Positions 51,211-61,076 are shown, counted from the stretch's first letter. The stretch is DNA of 64,000 nucleotides from Akkermansiaceae bacterium (GCA_024233135.1 JACKPZ010000003.1:1-64000); one strand, 5' to 3'. Numbers and translations: made by a program. Notes: generated by a model not told the origin, from the sequence alone.

Positions 51211-52794
51211 TCACGGTTTCAAGAAGTGCTTCAGGTTCTCCTTCCCCGCCTGACCGAGGAATTTGTATTTGATCCTCCCGGAGATCAGCTTCCATCTGCC
51301 ATTCTTCTTTTCGAAGGTGAGTTTGGATAGAGCAATCTTCGACTTGGTGTCGGTGGTCCGGGGCTTGGTGCTGGTGTTCTTGCCCTTCTTGAACTTGACC
51401 GCGAAACCCCGTTTCTTGGAGTATTTGAGTTCTTTCGCCGGGAACTTGATGGTGTCGCCATTGGGCAGCACGAGAGCGGCTTTGCCGCGGATGCGTTTGC
51501 TCTTCTTGCCCTTGCCGGACTTCGCGGGTTTCAGAACAAGCTTGAGCGACCAGTCGGAATTGAGGTTCTTCAGAATTCGTGGAGGGGTCTCCACTTCGAA
51601 GGGAACGCGCTTCACCGCAACAGGCTTCTTCCCGAGTTTGCCCTTCGCGTTCGCGGTCCCCATGACTCCCTTCACACCGTCACCGATGTCCACGACCTCC
51701 ACGGGAACCGTGGCGCTGACATCTCCTTTCGCGTCCTTCCCGTCCAGAACCCCTTCAACTGGACCGCCGAGTTTGATGGTGGGGGTTCCCTTGACCGTTC
51801 GAATTTCCCCGACACCGCCGGCGAGATCCCGGTTCCCCTCGGCGTCCTTGATCCCGTCCACGGTTCCCATCACCGAGAGCTTGCCCGACTCGTCCTGTGC
51901 GACGTCGAGGTCGAAATCGCGCGGCTTCATGCCCGGAAAGGTTCCCTGGTAGTTTCCGGTCAAGCTGAGGATCCGTGTCAGGTAAGGATTGTCTTTCGGA
52001 AACGAGAGCGGGAAGCGGCCCTTGGGTTTCGGCCGTTTGACTTGATCCGGCTTCACTCCTCCACTTTCTCTGAAATCGTCCAGATACATTTGTCCGGCAT
52101 TCACCTTCAGGAGCGCGGAATAGCCGTAAACGGAAACGAAGAACTGATCGCTCGCATCCATCTCCCAGTCCGTGTTCCCCGATGTCCCGCCTTTTCCGGA
52201 CAACCCGAAGGAACCGAGTTTGATCCATTGGAGCCCGTTGTCCGGATTCGCGTCGTAGAGGCATTCCAAGGTCCTCGTCTTGCTGTTCCAACGCACCAGC
52301 AGCGCCACCCGCGCCGAGAGCACGGCTCCGGAATCCTCGCCGGCTACACTCTTGTCATCGGTTGACAGATCGGTGTTGACCCCAATGCCGCCCCCCGAAA
52401 CGCCATGTGAAACGTTGTAGAGTTCATGATAGAGATAATCGCCTCCCGAGTGCGGGCTGAGAATCGTGACGCCCATGCTGCAGACCTGCCCGGCGATCGA
52501 CGGACTGGCGCCGTTGTAGGTTTCGAACTGGATTTCCCAGTCGGCGTTGTAGGGGAACCGGGTGAGTTCCCACGGGCGCTCCGAGGAGTTTTCAAGCCCT
52601 GTCGTCGGGCAGGTGTATTGCAGGCGCTGGCTGGTTTCGTTCAACCTGCCGTTGGCGATCACGACATCATCCCCCCACTTGGCGGAGTCCTTGGAGTTGT
52701 CGTTGAAATTGTCGGTGTTGTCGGCGAGCACGGATCCGGTTGCGCATGACCAGCACAACGCAACGGCCGTGATCAGTTTGGCGGGGGTCTTCAT
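51211..52794 (-). CDS. Large secreted beta-rich protein of unknown function
   Basis: A 527-residue exported protein (signal peptide about 1-24). Residues 30-250 form a beta-sandwich lectin-like region (WEIQFETYNGASPSIAGQV, QWIKLGSFGLSGKGG), possibly a concanavalin-like fold. The rest contains repeated beta strands with many Lys and Gly (GKLSVMGTVDGIKDAEGN, NGDTIKFPAKELKYSKKRG) and a basic C-terminus. I do not recognise the family; the Lys-rich strand repeats resemble other Verrucomicrobiota secreted proteins. It follows the HEAT-repeat gene by 12 bases on the same strand. Confidence 0.7.
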   Translation of the reverse strand: MKTPAKLITAVALCWSCATGSVLADNTDNFNDNSKDSAKWGDDVVIANGRLNETSQRLQYTCPTTGLENSSERPWELTRFPYNADWEIQFETYNGASPSIAGQVCSMGVTILSPHSGGDYLYHELYNVSHGVSGGGIGVNTDLSTDDKSVAGEDSGAVLSARVALLVRWNSKTRTLECLYDANPDNGLQWIKLGSFGLSGKGGTSGNTDWEMDASDQFFVSVYGYSALLKVNAGQMYLDDFRESGGVKPDQVKRPKPKGRFPLSFPKDNPYLTRILSLTGNYQGTFPGMKPRDFDLDVAQDESGKLSVMGTVDGIKDAEGNRDLAGGVGEIRTVKGTPTIKLGGPVEGVLDGKDAKGDVSATVPVEVVDIGDGVKGVMGTANAKGKLGKKPVAVKRVPFEVETPPRILKNLNSDWSLKLVLKPAKSGKGKKSKRIRGKAALVLPNGDTIKFPAKELKYSKKRGFAVKFKKGKNTSTKPRTTDTKSKIALSKLTFEKKNGRWKLISGRIKYKFLGQAGKENLKHFLKP

Positions 52795-52806
52795 GGTTGG
52801 GAGGGA

Positions 52807-54177
52807 TCAGGGGGTGGATGCGCGCAATCCGTTGCGCGCCGCGGCGGAAATCCGTTCGTTTCCCTCTTCCGCGATGGCGGCGAGGGCCTGCATGGCCGCA
52901 GGGGTGCCGGCGCGCCGGAGTGCGAAGACGGCACGCATCTGGAGATTGAGGCTGTTTTCCCCGGTGGCCAGTCGGCGGAGTTCCGTCGCCACCTGTCGGT
53001 CGAAGGTCGCCCTCGCCTCGGAGGAGGGTTGCTGGCGCGCGAGGTTTCCGAGGACGTTGAATCCGGCGATCCGGGCAGCCGCATCCTCTTCCGCCATCAC
53101 CGCCGGCAGAACCGGATCGGCCGGAACCTCCACCTGGCAAAGCATCGCCTCGTACAACCGCCTGCGGACGTCGGGTTCGGGCTCGGAGACCGCCATCTCT
53201 GCCAACGGTCCACCGAGGTGGTTGACCGTCTGGTGGGCGCTGACCGCCCACGCCGCGGACGCGCGCACCTCGGGGTCGGAATCTCCGGCGGCTGTTTCCA
53301 GAAGAAAATCAATCGCATCATCCGACGAGTAGGCCAGCGCCTCGATCGCGACCACCCGCATCTCGGACGTGGTGGAAGGGGCGGCCAGATAGGAGCTGAA
53401 AACCGGGGAAATCAGGCTGAATTCGCTTTGGCCCAGACCCCGTAGGATCTCGGTCGCCAGTGCTTCCGAAGCGCCCTGGCCGAGAGCGTCCAGGAGAGCG
53501 GTTTGAGAAAGATCGGAGCCAATCGCTCCAAGCGCCACGGCAGCCTCGAGGCGGACTGTCTCCGGTGCCTCACGGTTGGTCAGAACCTTTTCAAGCCCGG
53601 AGCTGACTTTGTCGCCTCCGATCATGGAAAGTCCACGGATCGCCGCCAGAACGACCGATTCATCGGAATCTCCAAGCAATGGCCACAACCACTTCTGCGC
53701 TCTGGACGAGCGGGTCTGTCCGATCAATTCCGCCATGCAGGCCCTGTCCTCCGCCGCCGCGCCAGCCAGGACCCTCCGCAACACGGCGTCGGCTTCGCGC
53801 GTATGCTCCATGGCAAGGCGGAACGCGTGGACGCGACGCTCGGACATCGGCGTGTCCTCGTCGAGAAACCGGGCGATGGTTTCCTCCAAAGACAGTCCCG
53901 CCCCCATATATTTCGCCTCGGTCCGCTGCCGGGCCATTTCCCGAATCTGGCGACTGAGCGAAGCGGAAACCGGTCGGTTCACGTTGCGCTGGACTCTTTG
54001 AGACATGGCCCGCTCCGGATTGGCAGCAGGATGATGATTCCCGGTTCCGACGCTTCCAACGTTCCAGACAACGATGCCGAACGATATCACCAGCAGCGAA
54101 ATCGCCATGAGTGGACCAATCCGCCGGAGGGGCTTCGGTATACGAACTCCGGAAAGGCATTTTTTCCACGAGGTCAT
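52807..54177 (-). CDS. Membrane-anchored HEAT-repeat protein
   Basis: A 456-residue protein with one N-terminal membrane helix (about 20-42) and a periplasmic solenoid of HEAT/PBS-lyase-type repeats (ESVVLAAIRGLSMIGGDKV, ETVRLEAAVALGAIGSDLS, PEVRASAAWAVSAHQTV, NLQMRAVFALRRAGTPAAM). Such solenoids bind other proteins and have no catalysis of their own. It is first of a two-gene unit with the secreted beta-rich protein. Upstream on its strand a TTGACA (complement of 54209-54214) could be a -35 element, but the matching -10 is poor. The pair sits between two aldehyde dehydrogenase-like genes of opposite orientation. Confidence 0.8.
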   Translation of the reverse strand: MTSWKKCLSGVRIPKPLRRIGPLMAISLLVISFGIVVWNVGSVGTGNHHPAANPERAMSQRVQRNVNRPVSASLSRQIREMARQRTEAKYMGAGLSLEETIARFLDEDTPMSERRVHAFRLAMEHTREADAVLRRVLAGAAAEDRACMAELIGQTRSSRAQKWLWPLLGDSDESVVLAAIRGLSMIGGDKVSSGLEKVLTNREAPETVRLEAAVALGAIGSDLSQTALLDALGQGASEALATEILRGLGQSEFSLISPVFSSYLAAPSTTSEMRVVAIEALAYSSDDAIDFLLETAAGDSDPEVRASAAWAVSAHQTVNHLGGPLAEMAVSEPEPDVRRRLYEAMLCQVEVPADPVLPAVMAEEDAAARIAGFNVLGNLARQQPSSEARATFDRQVATELRRLATGENSLNLQMRAVFALRRAGTPAAMQALAAIAEEGNERISAAARNGLRASTP

Positions 54178-54276
54178 GTTTTCACACGACAGGGATCGAT
54201 CAAGAAACTGTCAAGCTCGGAGCGGCGGGCAGCTCTTGCTTCTTGTCATCCCTCGGTCCGGGATCAAGATCACCCC

Positions 54277-55107
54277 GTGGCTCTCAACATCACCAAGACC
54301 CCCAAGTGCTACGTCGGCGGCGCGTTCATCCGCTCCGAGTCCGGCCGTGTCTATCCCCTTCATGATGCGGACGGCGGGTTTCTCGCGAACATCCCGTTGT
54401 GCACGAAGAAGGACCTGCGCAACGCCGTCGAGGCCGCCGCGAAAGCCGGGGCCGGCTGGGCGAAACGCTCGCCCTACAACCGCGCGCAGATCCTCTATCG
54501 ACTCGCCGAGATGCTGGAGTCGCGTTTCAGCGAGATGGCCGCCGTCACCAGTGACAAGGAAACCCGCGCCACGATCGACCGCATCGTCCACTTCGCCGGT
54601 TGGGCGGACAAATACGAACAGGTGCTCGGCAGCGTCAATCCGGTCGCGAGTTCGCACTTCAACTTCACGGTCACCGAGCCGATGGGCATCGTCGGCGTGC
54701 TCGCTCCCGAGGAGGCGCCCTTGCTCGCGCTCGTGACGCTGATCCTTCCGGTCATCGTCTCAGGCAACACGGTCATCGCGGTCGCATCGAAGTCGAAACC
54801 CTATCCGTCGATTCTGTTGGGCGAGATGCTCGCCGTTTCCGACCTCCCCGGCGGCGTGGTGAACCTGCTCACCGGTGATCGTGTAGAACTCATCCCGACC
54901 TTCGCCACGCACGAGCACCTGCGCGCCATCGGCGCCACCGCGACCAAGGACGAGGCGAAGACCCTGCAACAAGGCGCGGCAGAGTCGGTGAAACGTGTCG
55001 TCCTCCACGAACCGAAGACCGATTGGTTCTCCGAATCCCACGACTCGCCCTACGCGATCCGCGACTTCGTCGAAGCGAAGACGGTTTGGCATCCGATCGG
55101 TTCCTGA
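54277..55107 (+). CDS. Half-length aldehyde dehydrogenase homologue lacking the catalytic domain
   Basis: A 276-residue protein from a GTG start that matches only the N-terminal, NAD-binding half of aldehyde dehydrogenases (AAKAGAGWAKRSPYNRAQIL, GVLAPEEAPLLALV, VVNLLTG). The PWNFP loop is changed to PEEAP, and the chain ends before the Glu base and the catalytic Cys, so it cannot be an active dehydrogenase. No frameshifted remainder was found downstream; a clean stop and the next gene follow. It may be a non-catalytic partner of the full enzyme at 49674. Divergent from the HEAT-repeat gene. Confidence 0.75.
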   Translation: MALNITKTPKCYVGGAFIRSESGRVYPLHDADGGFLANIPLCTKKDLRNAVEAAAKAGAGWAKRSPYNRAQILYRLAEMLESRFSEMAAVTSDKETRATIDRIVHFAGWADKYEQVLGSVNPVASSHFNFTVTEPMGIVGVLAPEEAPLLALVTLILPVIVSGNTVIAVASKSKPYPSILLGEMLAVSDLPGGVVNLLTGDRVELIPTFATHEHLRAIGATATKDEAKTLQQGAAESVKRVVLHEPKTDWFSESHDSPYAIRDFVEAKTVWHPIGS

Positions 55108-55143
55108 GTTGAAACATCAACGCGGGTCTTCCGTAGCACGGAG

Positions 55144-57066
55144 ATGCCTACCCGCAGGAAATTCATCGCAAGCTCTGGTGCCGCGGCGCTTTCGTTGCTC
55201 GCATCCGGCCGTATCCAAGGCGCACCCCGCAAGGACGCCGGCTTTCTCTTTATCGAAGCCGAGGGATTTGACGACCTCGGCGGATGGGAGCTCGACCAGC
55301 AGTCGATGGACCAGATGGGTTCGCCCTATCTGCTGGCCCACGGGCTCGGCATCCCGGTGATGGACGCGGTTGCGAAGGTGAGCTTCCCCGCGGCCGGCAG
55401 ATACCGCCTCTGGGTCCGCACCCGTGATTGGGTGGCGCCTTGGAAGGCCCCGGGCGCGCCGGGCCGCTTCCAAGTGCTCATCGACGGCCGCGCGGTGGAG
55501 GAAACCTTCGGCACCAAGGAAGCGGATTGGCATTGGCACGACGGAGGCATGGTCGATGTCCCGGCGGAAGCCACCATCGCGCTGCACGATCTCACCGGCT
55601 TCGAAGGACGTTGCGAGGCGCTGCTGTTCTGTGCGGATCCCGGTTTCCAACCCTCCAACGATGTCGCAGCGCTCGAGACGTTTCGGAGGAAACTACTGGG
55701 ACTTCCCGAAGATGCGGAGGACGGAGGGAGTTATGATCTCGTCGTCGTGGGCGGCGGTCTGGCGGGAACCTGTGCCGCGGTCTCCGCCGCGCGCAACGGC
55801 CTGAAAGTCGCGCTGGTTCAGGATCGTCCGGTGCTCGGCGGAAACGCGAGTTCCGAAGTCCGGGTCTGGCCGGAAGGACATATCCGCCAGCAGCCGTTTC
55901 CACATATCGGAGAAATTGTCGAGGAACTGCTGCCGGATGTGAAAAAGAAGGGCACCATGAATGGAACGGCGGCCGGCAATTTCGACGATGCGAGAAAGCT
56001 CGCCGTCGCCAAAGCCGAGCCGAATCTCACCCTGTTCACCAATCACCGCACGATCCGCACCGAGATGAACGGCGGCTCCATCGCCGCGGTCATCGCGCAA
56101 AGCACCGTAACCGCACGTCGGAAGCGCATCCGCGGGCGCTTGTTCGCCGACTGCACCGGAGATGCGATCGTGGGTCACCAGGCAGGGGCCGACTCCGAGT
56201 TTTCCGTCGGCAACAACATGGGAAGCAGCAACCTCTGGCGCCCGCTCGATGCGGCCGACAAGGAGGCGGTGCTGAAATGCGAGTGCAAGGACAAGGATGC
56301 CCTCACCGCCGCCTGCGAGATCGGGGAAACCGAACAGCCGTTCCCGCGTTGTCCGTGGGCCATCGACCTGACCGACAAACCATTCCCGGGCCGCAAGAGC
56401 AAAAGCGGACAATGGGGCGGCGCCGATCCACTGGCGAACCTTGGAGGATGGTTCTGGGAGAGCGGCTTCGACAAGGACCCCATCGCCGATATCGAACGGA
56501 TCCGCGATCTGAATTTACGCGCGATGTACGGCGCGTGGGACGCGCTCAAGAACGTCGACAAACTCTATTCGAACCACCGGCTCGGCTGGGCCGCCTTCAT
56601 CGCGGGAAAACGGGAGTCGCGCCGCCTGCTCGGCGACGTGGTGCTCAGCGCGGACGACTTCCGCAACGGAAAGCAATTCGAGGACTCCGCGTTTCCCTGC
56701 TCATGGCATATCGATCTCCACACGCCCGACGCACGGTTCGACAAAGGACACGAAGGTGACGAGTTCATCTCACGGGCGTCCAGCGGCGAAGGTTACACCT
56801 ATCAGGGGCCGTATTGGGCACCGTATCGCACCCTCTACAGCCGCAACGTGCCGAACCTTTTCATGGCCGGAAGGAACATCTCGGTTTCCAAGGACGGCCT
56901 CGGCCCGGTCCGCGTGATGCGCACCTGCGGCATGATGGGTGAGATCGTCGGCAAGGCAGCGGCGATCTGCATCCAGAAGGACACGACACCGCGCGGGGTC
57001 TATCCGGACCACCTTGCGACACTCCACGAAATGATGCTCCGGCCGGGGGCATGGCGCGCCGTTTGA
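55144..57066 (+). CDS. Tat-exported FAD-dependent oxidoreductase
   Basis: A 640-residue FAD_oxidored-family protein. The N-terminus has a twin-arginine signal (PTRRKFIASSGAA). Residues 35-180 form a beta-sandwich sugar-binding-like domain (YRLWVRTRDWVAPWKAPG). The FAD site follows at about 198-220 (DLVVVGGGLAGTCAAVS), with GNASSEVRVWPEG and the C-terminal NLFMAGRNISVSKDG typical of the family. Homologues are frequent in Verrucomicrobiota and Planctomycetota near sugar-degradation genes; substrate unknown. It is 36 bases after the half-length dehydrogenase gene and ends 2 bases from the convergent glycosidase gene. Confidence 0.85.
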   Translation: MPTRRKFIASSGAAALSLLASGRIQGAPRKDAGFLFIEAEGFDDLGGWELDQQSMDQMGSPYLLAHGLGIPVMDAVAKVSFPAAGRYRLWVRTRDWVAPWKAPGAPGRFQVLIDGRAVEETFGTKEADWHWHDGGMVDVPAEATIALHDLTGFEGRCEALLFCADPGFQPSNDVAALETFRRKLLGLPEDAEDGGSYDLVVVGGGLAGTCAAVSAARNGLKVALVQDRPVLGGNASSEVRVWPEGHIRQQPFPHIGEIVEELLPDVKKKGTMNGTAAGNFDDARKLAVAKAEPNLTLFTNHRTIRTEMNGGSIAAVIAQSTVTARRKRIRGRLFADCTGDAIVGHQAGADSEFSVGNNMGSSNLWRPLDAADKEAVLKCECKDKDALTAACEIGETEQPFPRCPWAIDLTDKPFPGRKSKSGQWGGADPLANLGGWFWESGFDKDPIADIERIRDLNLRAMYGAWDALKNVDKLYSNHRLGWAAFIAGKRESRRLLGDVVLSADDFRNGKQFEDSAFPCSWHIDLHTPDARFDKGHEGDEFISRASSGEGYTYQGPYWAPYRTLYSRNVPNLFMAGRNISVSKDGLGPVRVMRTCGMMGEIVGKAAAICIQKDTTPRGVYPDHLATLHEMMLRPGAWRAV

Positions 57067-57068
57067 CG

Positions 57069-59726
57069 CTACCTCGCATCCGTCGTCCGGATCAGATAGT
57101 AGGCGCGGTTCGGCAGAAACCGCAGTCCCTCGCCCATCGCCATCGTTTCCGTCCGGCGGCCTTCGATGTCCATCGCGGTCACATGAAGCGACGCCACGTC
57201 GGCACGTTTGAGGCGAATTTCGCCCTCGAGCCGGCGGATCAACCACGGGTCGGTTCCGATCGATGTGATCCGTTCGCGTCCGTCCGGTAGAGATTCCGTT
57301 GCAAAGCCGGTCCCCTTTTCCTCGCTCATCACCTGCACGAGGATCCGCTCCGACGTGCGGAGCGGTTTTCCGTCGAGCGAAACGGCGACCACGGCTCCGA
57401 GTTCCATCGAGGAACGGATTGTTAGATCGGCCGTCTCAATCGTTCCCGACGCCGCCAAGGCCCCGACCGCACCCTGGGCGCCCGGAGCCCTGAGCTCGAG
57501 CCGTCCATTCCCGTAGTCGAGAAACAACTCGCCCGTCTCGCTGGTGACGGTCTGCTTTTCCCGGTCGATCCAACGGCTCACGTCCAAGACGAGGCTTTCT
57601 CCTTTGCCTCCGATCCGCAGCGAGGTGCGACCGACGAAATGAACGAGCGGATCCATGATTTCAACCGCGGACGTCACCCCGCCGCCTTCGGGAAGGTCGG
57701 CCTTTCGCAACTCATCGAGGTTGGCCGCATGGACCATCGGGCTGCCCTTGAGCGCGAGCGCGTCATCCATCGGCAGCGCGAAGTCGGCGATCATGGCGCC
57801 TTCCCTGACGAGTCCGTTGCGATAGATCAATGCCGCCGCGGGGAACTGCCCTGCCTGAGTGGGCGACATCAATGTCCACGGCTGCATGAAGAAACCCGGT
57901 TTCACCGCCCAATCGGCGGAATCGAGCGCGAAATGAACGATCGCATCCGTCCCTTGCAACGCGCCATACGCGGCGAAAACCCAAGGCGCTTCCGTGCGGA
58001 AGCGGTTCGGACGGTTGAAGGTGGTTTCGGAAATCATCGACGGCATGCCGTTGATCTCGGTGTCCATCACCGGGTTCGAAAACACCTTCGGAACCCCGGC
58101 TTTCTCCGGCTCGAAACGCAACGCGCTGCGATCGCGGTAGCTGTGGCCGTCACGGATCGACCACGCGGCGTTGTCGCCGGAATGCGAGCAACCGAAGTAG
58201 CCGTGGCGGTCGATGAAATCGCCGGATGCATAACTCGATTTCTCCAAGGGTCCGAGGATGCGGTTCTCAGCGGTCTGCCAGTTCGAGGCGGTCACCAGCC
58301 CGCGGAAACCACGGCCGCGCAGCCAGCCGGTCGTCTCCTGATAGAAACCGTGCTGGGTTTCCCACAGGAACGCCGCCGTATCCAGATCCCGGGGCTTGCG
58401 CTCGTTCACGATGTTCCACAGCTCCCGAAAACCGAGCCTCCCGCCGCCATCGCGCGGATGTTCCATGCCGCCCCATGTCTCGATCGCCTTGGCGATCGAT
58501 CCGTGTTTCTTCGCGGCCCAGTTTCCGAACAGCTTCTCAAGTTTGCGAAGCTGCGGGTCAGGGATGTTCTTCGCGGAGGAGGTCCAGAAGAAGAACGAGT
58601 CCTCGTTGACCAACTCGACTCCGAACACGGCGGGATCGGCTGATAGAGCGCCGTCGCCAAAGAGCACGGCGGAAAGCCAGCTCCGGTAGATCGCCTGGAA
58701 CTCCGGCTCGAAGTAGAGCAGCGCGAAGGGGTGTTGGTTTCCGTCGTAGCCCTCGCGCCATCCGGGCCCGGGTTTCGGTTTCATCCAGAGCGGGAAGTAG
58801 ATGGATAGATGCGAATAGATGCCCTCTTTCTTCATCGCCGCGACGATCTCGCGGATGTGTTTCACCTTGGCGCGATCGAGTTCGCCGGTCCTTTCGTCGA
58901 AGACCTTGCCGTGAAGACGCACGAGGTTCACGCCGCGGGCGGCGAGCATGCGGGCGCAGCGCGCGAGTTCTTCGCCGTGGAGGTCATGGGGCGGCCCGTT
59001 GACCGCCCAAAATCGCACGGGTTCGCCCGTATCCCGAAACACAAACTGATTGTCCCGCGCAACGATCCCGCCGTTCTCGCCAGCAACTCCTTCGTTCAAG
59101 CCCCGCAGGTCGAGCAGCGGAGCACCCTCCGCCTTGCGATCCGGCATCCATGGCAGCCACCCTTCGTTGCGCTTGATGAGATCCGCCTCGCGGCGGGCGA
59201 TCTCTTCCGGTTTGAGGATGCCCATCGGTTGGAAACCGGGAGCGGCGAGAACAAAACAATCGATCGCTCCGTGATGCGAAAGGTCGCTGACGAAGCGGAA
59301 CTCCAGACGGTGTTTGCCGCGCCCGAGATCGAAAGTCCCCGCCCGCGACCACGCGAGAAACCGCAGGTCCGGCTTGCCGTCGGTGGCGATGTTGGTGTTG
59401 CCGGCCTGTTTGATTGTTAGATCGAGGTCCTGTCCGTCCCGCTTGTCGATGCGGAGCGTCATCCGGCATTTCACCGGATTCGCACGGAGCCAGAGCTCAT
59501 AAGTGCCGGCCTCCGGGACTTCCACGAGATATGCCGCCCTGCCCTCTTTCTCGTCGGAAAAATGCGAGAGGAATTCTCCGCCGGAGAGTTCGCCCATTTT
59601 CACCTGGCCGTGATACCATGGGTGTTTCGCCACGTCGGATTCCGCGGCGGACTCGCCCTCCACCCAGATCGGCTCGGCGGAGAAAAGAACGCCTGTCAGA
59701 AACAAGAGAATGAACGGAACACGCAT
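57069..59726 (-). CDS. Secreted glycoside hydrolase, clan GH-A type
   Basis: An 885-residue exported enzyme (signal peptide about 1-17). An N-terminal sugar-binding-like sandwich (YELWLRANPVKCRMTL) precedes a TIM barrel of the GH-A clan with candidate acid/base Glu in FGVELVNEDSFFF and nucleophile Glu in SMISETTFNRP. C-terminal beta domains follow. The NExxxx and SETT motifs fit cellulase or beta-galactosidase-like families without a clear single match. The ATG at 59726 is chosen; a TTG at 59735 would overlap the preceding stop by 4 bases. With the beta-helix gene just upstream it forms a polysaccharide-degradation unit. Confidence 0.8.
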   Translation of the reverse strand: MRVPFILLFLTGVLFSAEPIWVEGESAAESDVAKHPWYHGQVKMGELSGGEFLSHFSDEKEGRAAYLVEVPEAGTYELWLRANPVKCRMTLRIDKRDGQDLDLTIKQAGNTNIATDGKPDLRFLAWSRAGTFDLGRGKHRLEFRFVSDLSHHGAIDCFVLAAPGFQPMGILKPEEIARREADLIKRNEGWLPWMPDRKAEGAPLLDLRGLNEGVAGENGGIVARDNQFVFRDTGEPVRFWAVNGPPHDLHGEELARCARMLAARGVNLVRLHGKVFDERTGELDRAKVKHIREIVAAMKKEGIYSHLSIYFPLWMKPKPGPGWREGYDGNQHPFALLYFEPEFQAIYRSWLSAVLFGDGALSADPAVFGVELVNEDSFFFWTSSAKNIPDPQLRKLEKLFGNWAAKKHGSIAKAIETWGGMEHPRDGGGRLGFRELWNIVNERKPRDLDTAAFLWETQHGFYQETTGWLRGRGFRGLVTASNWQTAENRILGPLEKSSYASGDFIDRHGYFGCSHSGDNAAWSIRDGHSYRDRSALRFEPEKAGVPKVFSNPVMDTEINGMPSMISETTFNRPNRFRTEAPWVFAAYGALQGTDAIVHFALDSADWAVKPGFFMQPWTLMSPTQAGQFPAAALIYRNGLVREGAMIADFALPMDDALALKGSPMVHAANLDELRKADLPEGGGVTSAVEIMDPLVHFVGRTSLRIGGKGESLVLDVSRWIDREKQTVTSETGELFLDYGNGRLELRAPGAQGAVGALAASGTIETADLTIRSSMELGAVVAVSLDGKPLRTSERILVQVMSEEKGTGFATESLPDGRERITSIGTDPWLIRRLEGEIRLKRADVASLHVTAMDIEGRRTETMAMGEGLRFLPNRAYYLIRTTDAR

Positions 59727-59731
59727 CGGTT

Positions 59732-61003
59732 TCAACGGGATTGGAATTCGTAGGCACCGGCATCGACCGCCTTGCCCGAAACGCGGGGTTTTCCGTCCGC
59801 GTCGGTTTCAGGAAACGAATCGCCGCCCCCGGCGTCGATCGCGGAAGAACCGGGACGGAGGTGGAAATCGAAGCTTGCGGGATCGACGAAACAGGCGTCC
59901 GGATCACCGGGTTTCACGTTGTGCGCCCGGGTGTTTCCTGGGGCCACACGGAAATCGGCGGCGAGATTGTTCACGACGAGGCAACCGGACGACGCCTGTT
60001 TGTTCTTGTGTGGATCGATGCGGATCCACGTCGGCCCCGGTTTGCCGGGCGCGATGTCGATGACGGTGTTGTTGCGGATGACGCAGTCGCGCGCGCCCAT
60101 CAGGGTGATGCCGTGCCAGTGATCGACGACAACCACGTTGTTCTCGATCAACCAATCCTGATAGAAGCCGTCGAAACATCCGATGCCTTGCAGGGGACCG
60201 CGGAACGGCTGGTCCGGATCGGTCCGGTTGATGATGGTGTTGCCGCGCAGCACGATCCCCTTCACCACGCCTTTGCCGACGCCGTCCCTGGTGCGACTCC
60301 ACGATTGGAATCCGTCGTCGTGATTGTCGTTCACGTTGTAACAATTGCGGACGGTGTTGCCCTCGAAGACGCCGAAGTCGCCCAGCCCGCGCATGCCGTC
60401 ACCGGCGAAGTTCTCGATCACATTGCCGATCACCCGGGCGCGTCCGCCGCTCGCCGTGATGCCGAAGTTGATGTTGCGCACCGTGTTTCCGCGGGCGGTG
60501 CAGTCGTCGCCACCGAGGCTGATTCCGTTGCAGGGTTTTTGGTTCCAATCCTCAAGCGTCCACCCGGACACGTTCTCGGTCGTGAAGATCCGGCAGTTTT
60601 CGATGACGATATGATCGCCCCCGACTTCGACGAGAGTGTTGCGGGAGCGGCTGCCTTCGTCGGTGGGAGTGACCGTGACGCCGTCGATCACCCAGTTTTC
60701 GGATTCGCGGATCGTCAGCTTGCGCAGCACCGGAGTTTCGCCGTCGGCGGAAACGATGGTGACCGGCGACTCGTTGCGGCGCCCGCGGATCAACACGGCA
60801 CCGTGGTCGCCGCCATGGACGACGAGCCTGTCGCCCGCGGTGAACAAGCCATCCTTGGCGACAACCTCTCGCAGCGAGCTCCATGGTTTCTCCCTGCTGC
60901 CGTCGTTCTCCATGCTTCCCCGTCCGGGATCGATGTGAAACTCGGCGGCCGTCAGCGGAAACGAGAACGCGAGCACGGCAGCGGCTTTCCAGATCCGTTT
61001 CAT
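59732..61003 (-). CDS. Secreted right-handed beta-helix protein (polysaccharide lyase-like)
   Basis: A 423-residue exported protein (signal peptide about 1-20) that starts EFHIDPGRGSMENDGSREKPW, a phrase typical of pectate-lyase-like and chondroitinase-like beta-helix proteins. Repeats of about 22-25 residues rich in Asn and Gly (GNTVRNINFGITASGGRARV, RNNTVIDIAPGKPG) follow. The C-terminus has the SSAIDAGGGDSFPETDADG and VDAGAYEF signature of the choice-of-anchor Q domain. It may be a lyase or a sugar-binding helix. I chose the ATG at 61003. It is directly upstream of the glycosidase gene. Confidence 0.82.
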   Translation of the reverse strand: MKRIWKAAAVLAFSFPLTAAEFHIDPGRGSMENDGSREKPWSSLREVVAKDGLFTAGDRLVVHGGDHGAVLIRGRRNESPVTIVSADGETPVLRKLTIRESENWVIDGVTVTPTDEGSRSRNTLVEVGGDHIVIENCRIFTTENVSGWTLEDWNQKPCNGISLGGDDCTARGNTVRNINFGITASGGRARVIGNVIENFAGDGMRGLGDFGVFEGNTVRNCYNVNDNHDDGFQSWSRTRDGVGKGVVKGIVLRGNTIINRTDPDQPFRGPLQGIGCFDGFYQDWLIENNVVVVDHWHGITLMGARDCVIRNNTVIDIAPGKPGPTWIRIDPHKNKQASSGCLVVNNLAADFRVAPGNTRAHNVKPGDPDACFVDPASFDFHLRPGSSAIDAGGGDSFPETDADGKPRVSGKAVDAGAYEFQSR

Positions 61004-61076
61004 CAGGACGACTACGACACGGCCCGGGCGTTTTTGCAATCGACCCGTCCTCGCTCCGCTTCGATGATCCATCGCC

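Noticed and set aside
53503..54276. N-terminal extension of the half-length dehydrogenase gene
   Set aside because: The frame is open upstream but it overlaps the start of the reverse HEAT-repeat gene and shows no dehydrogenase similarity; the GTG at 54277 begins the conserved part.
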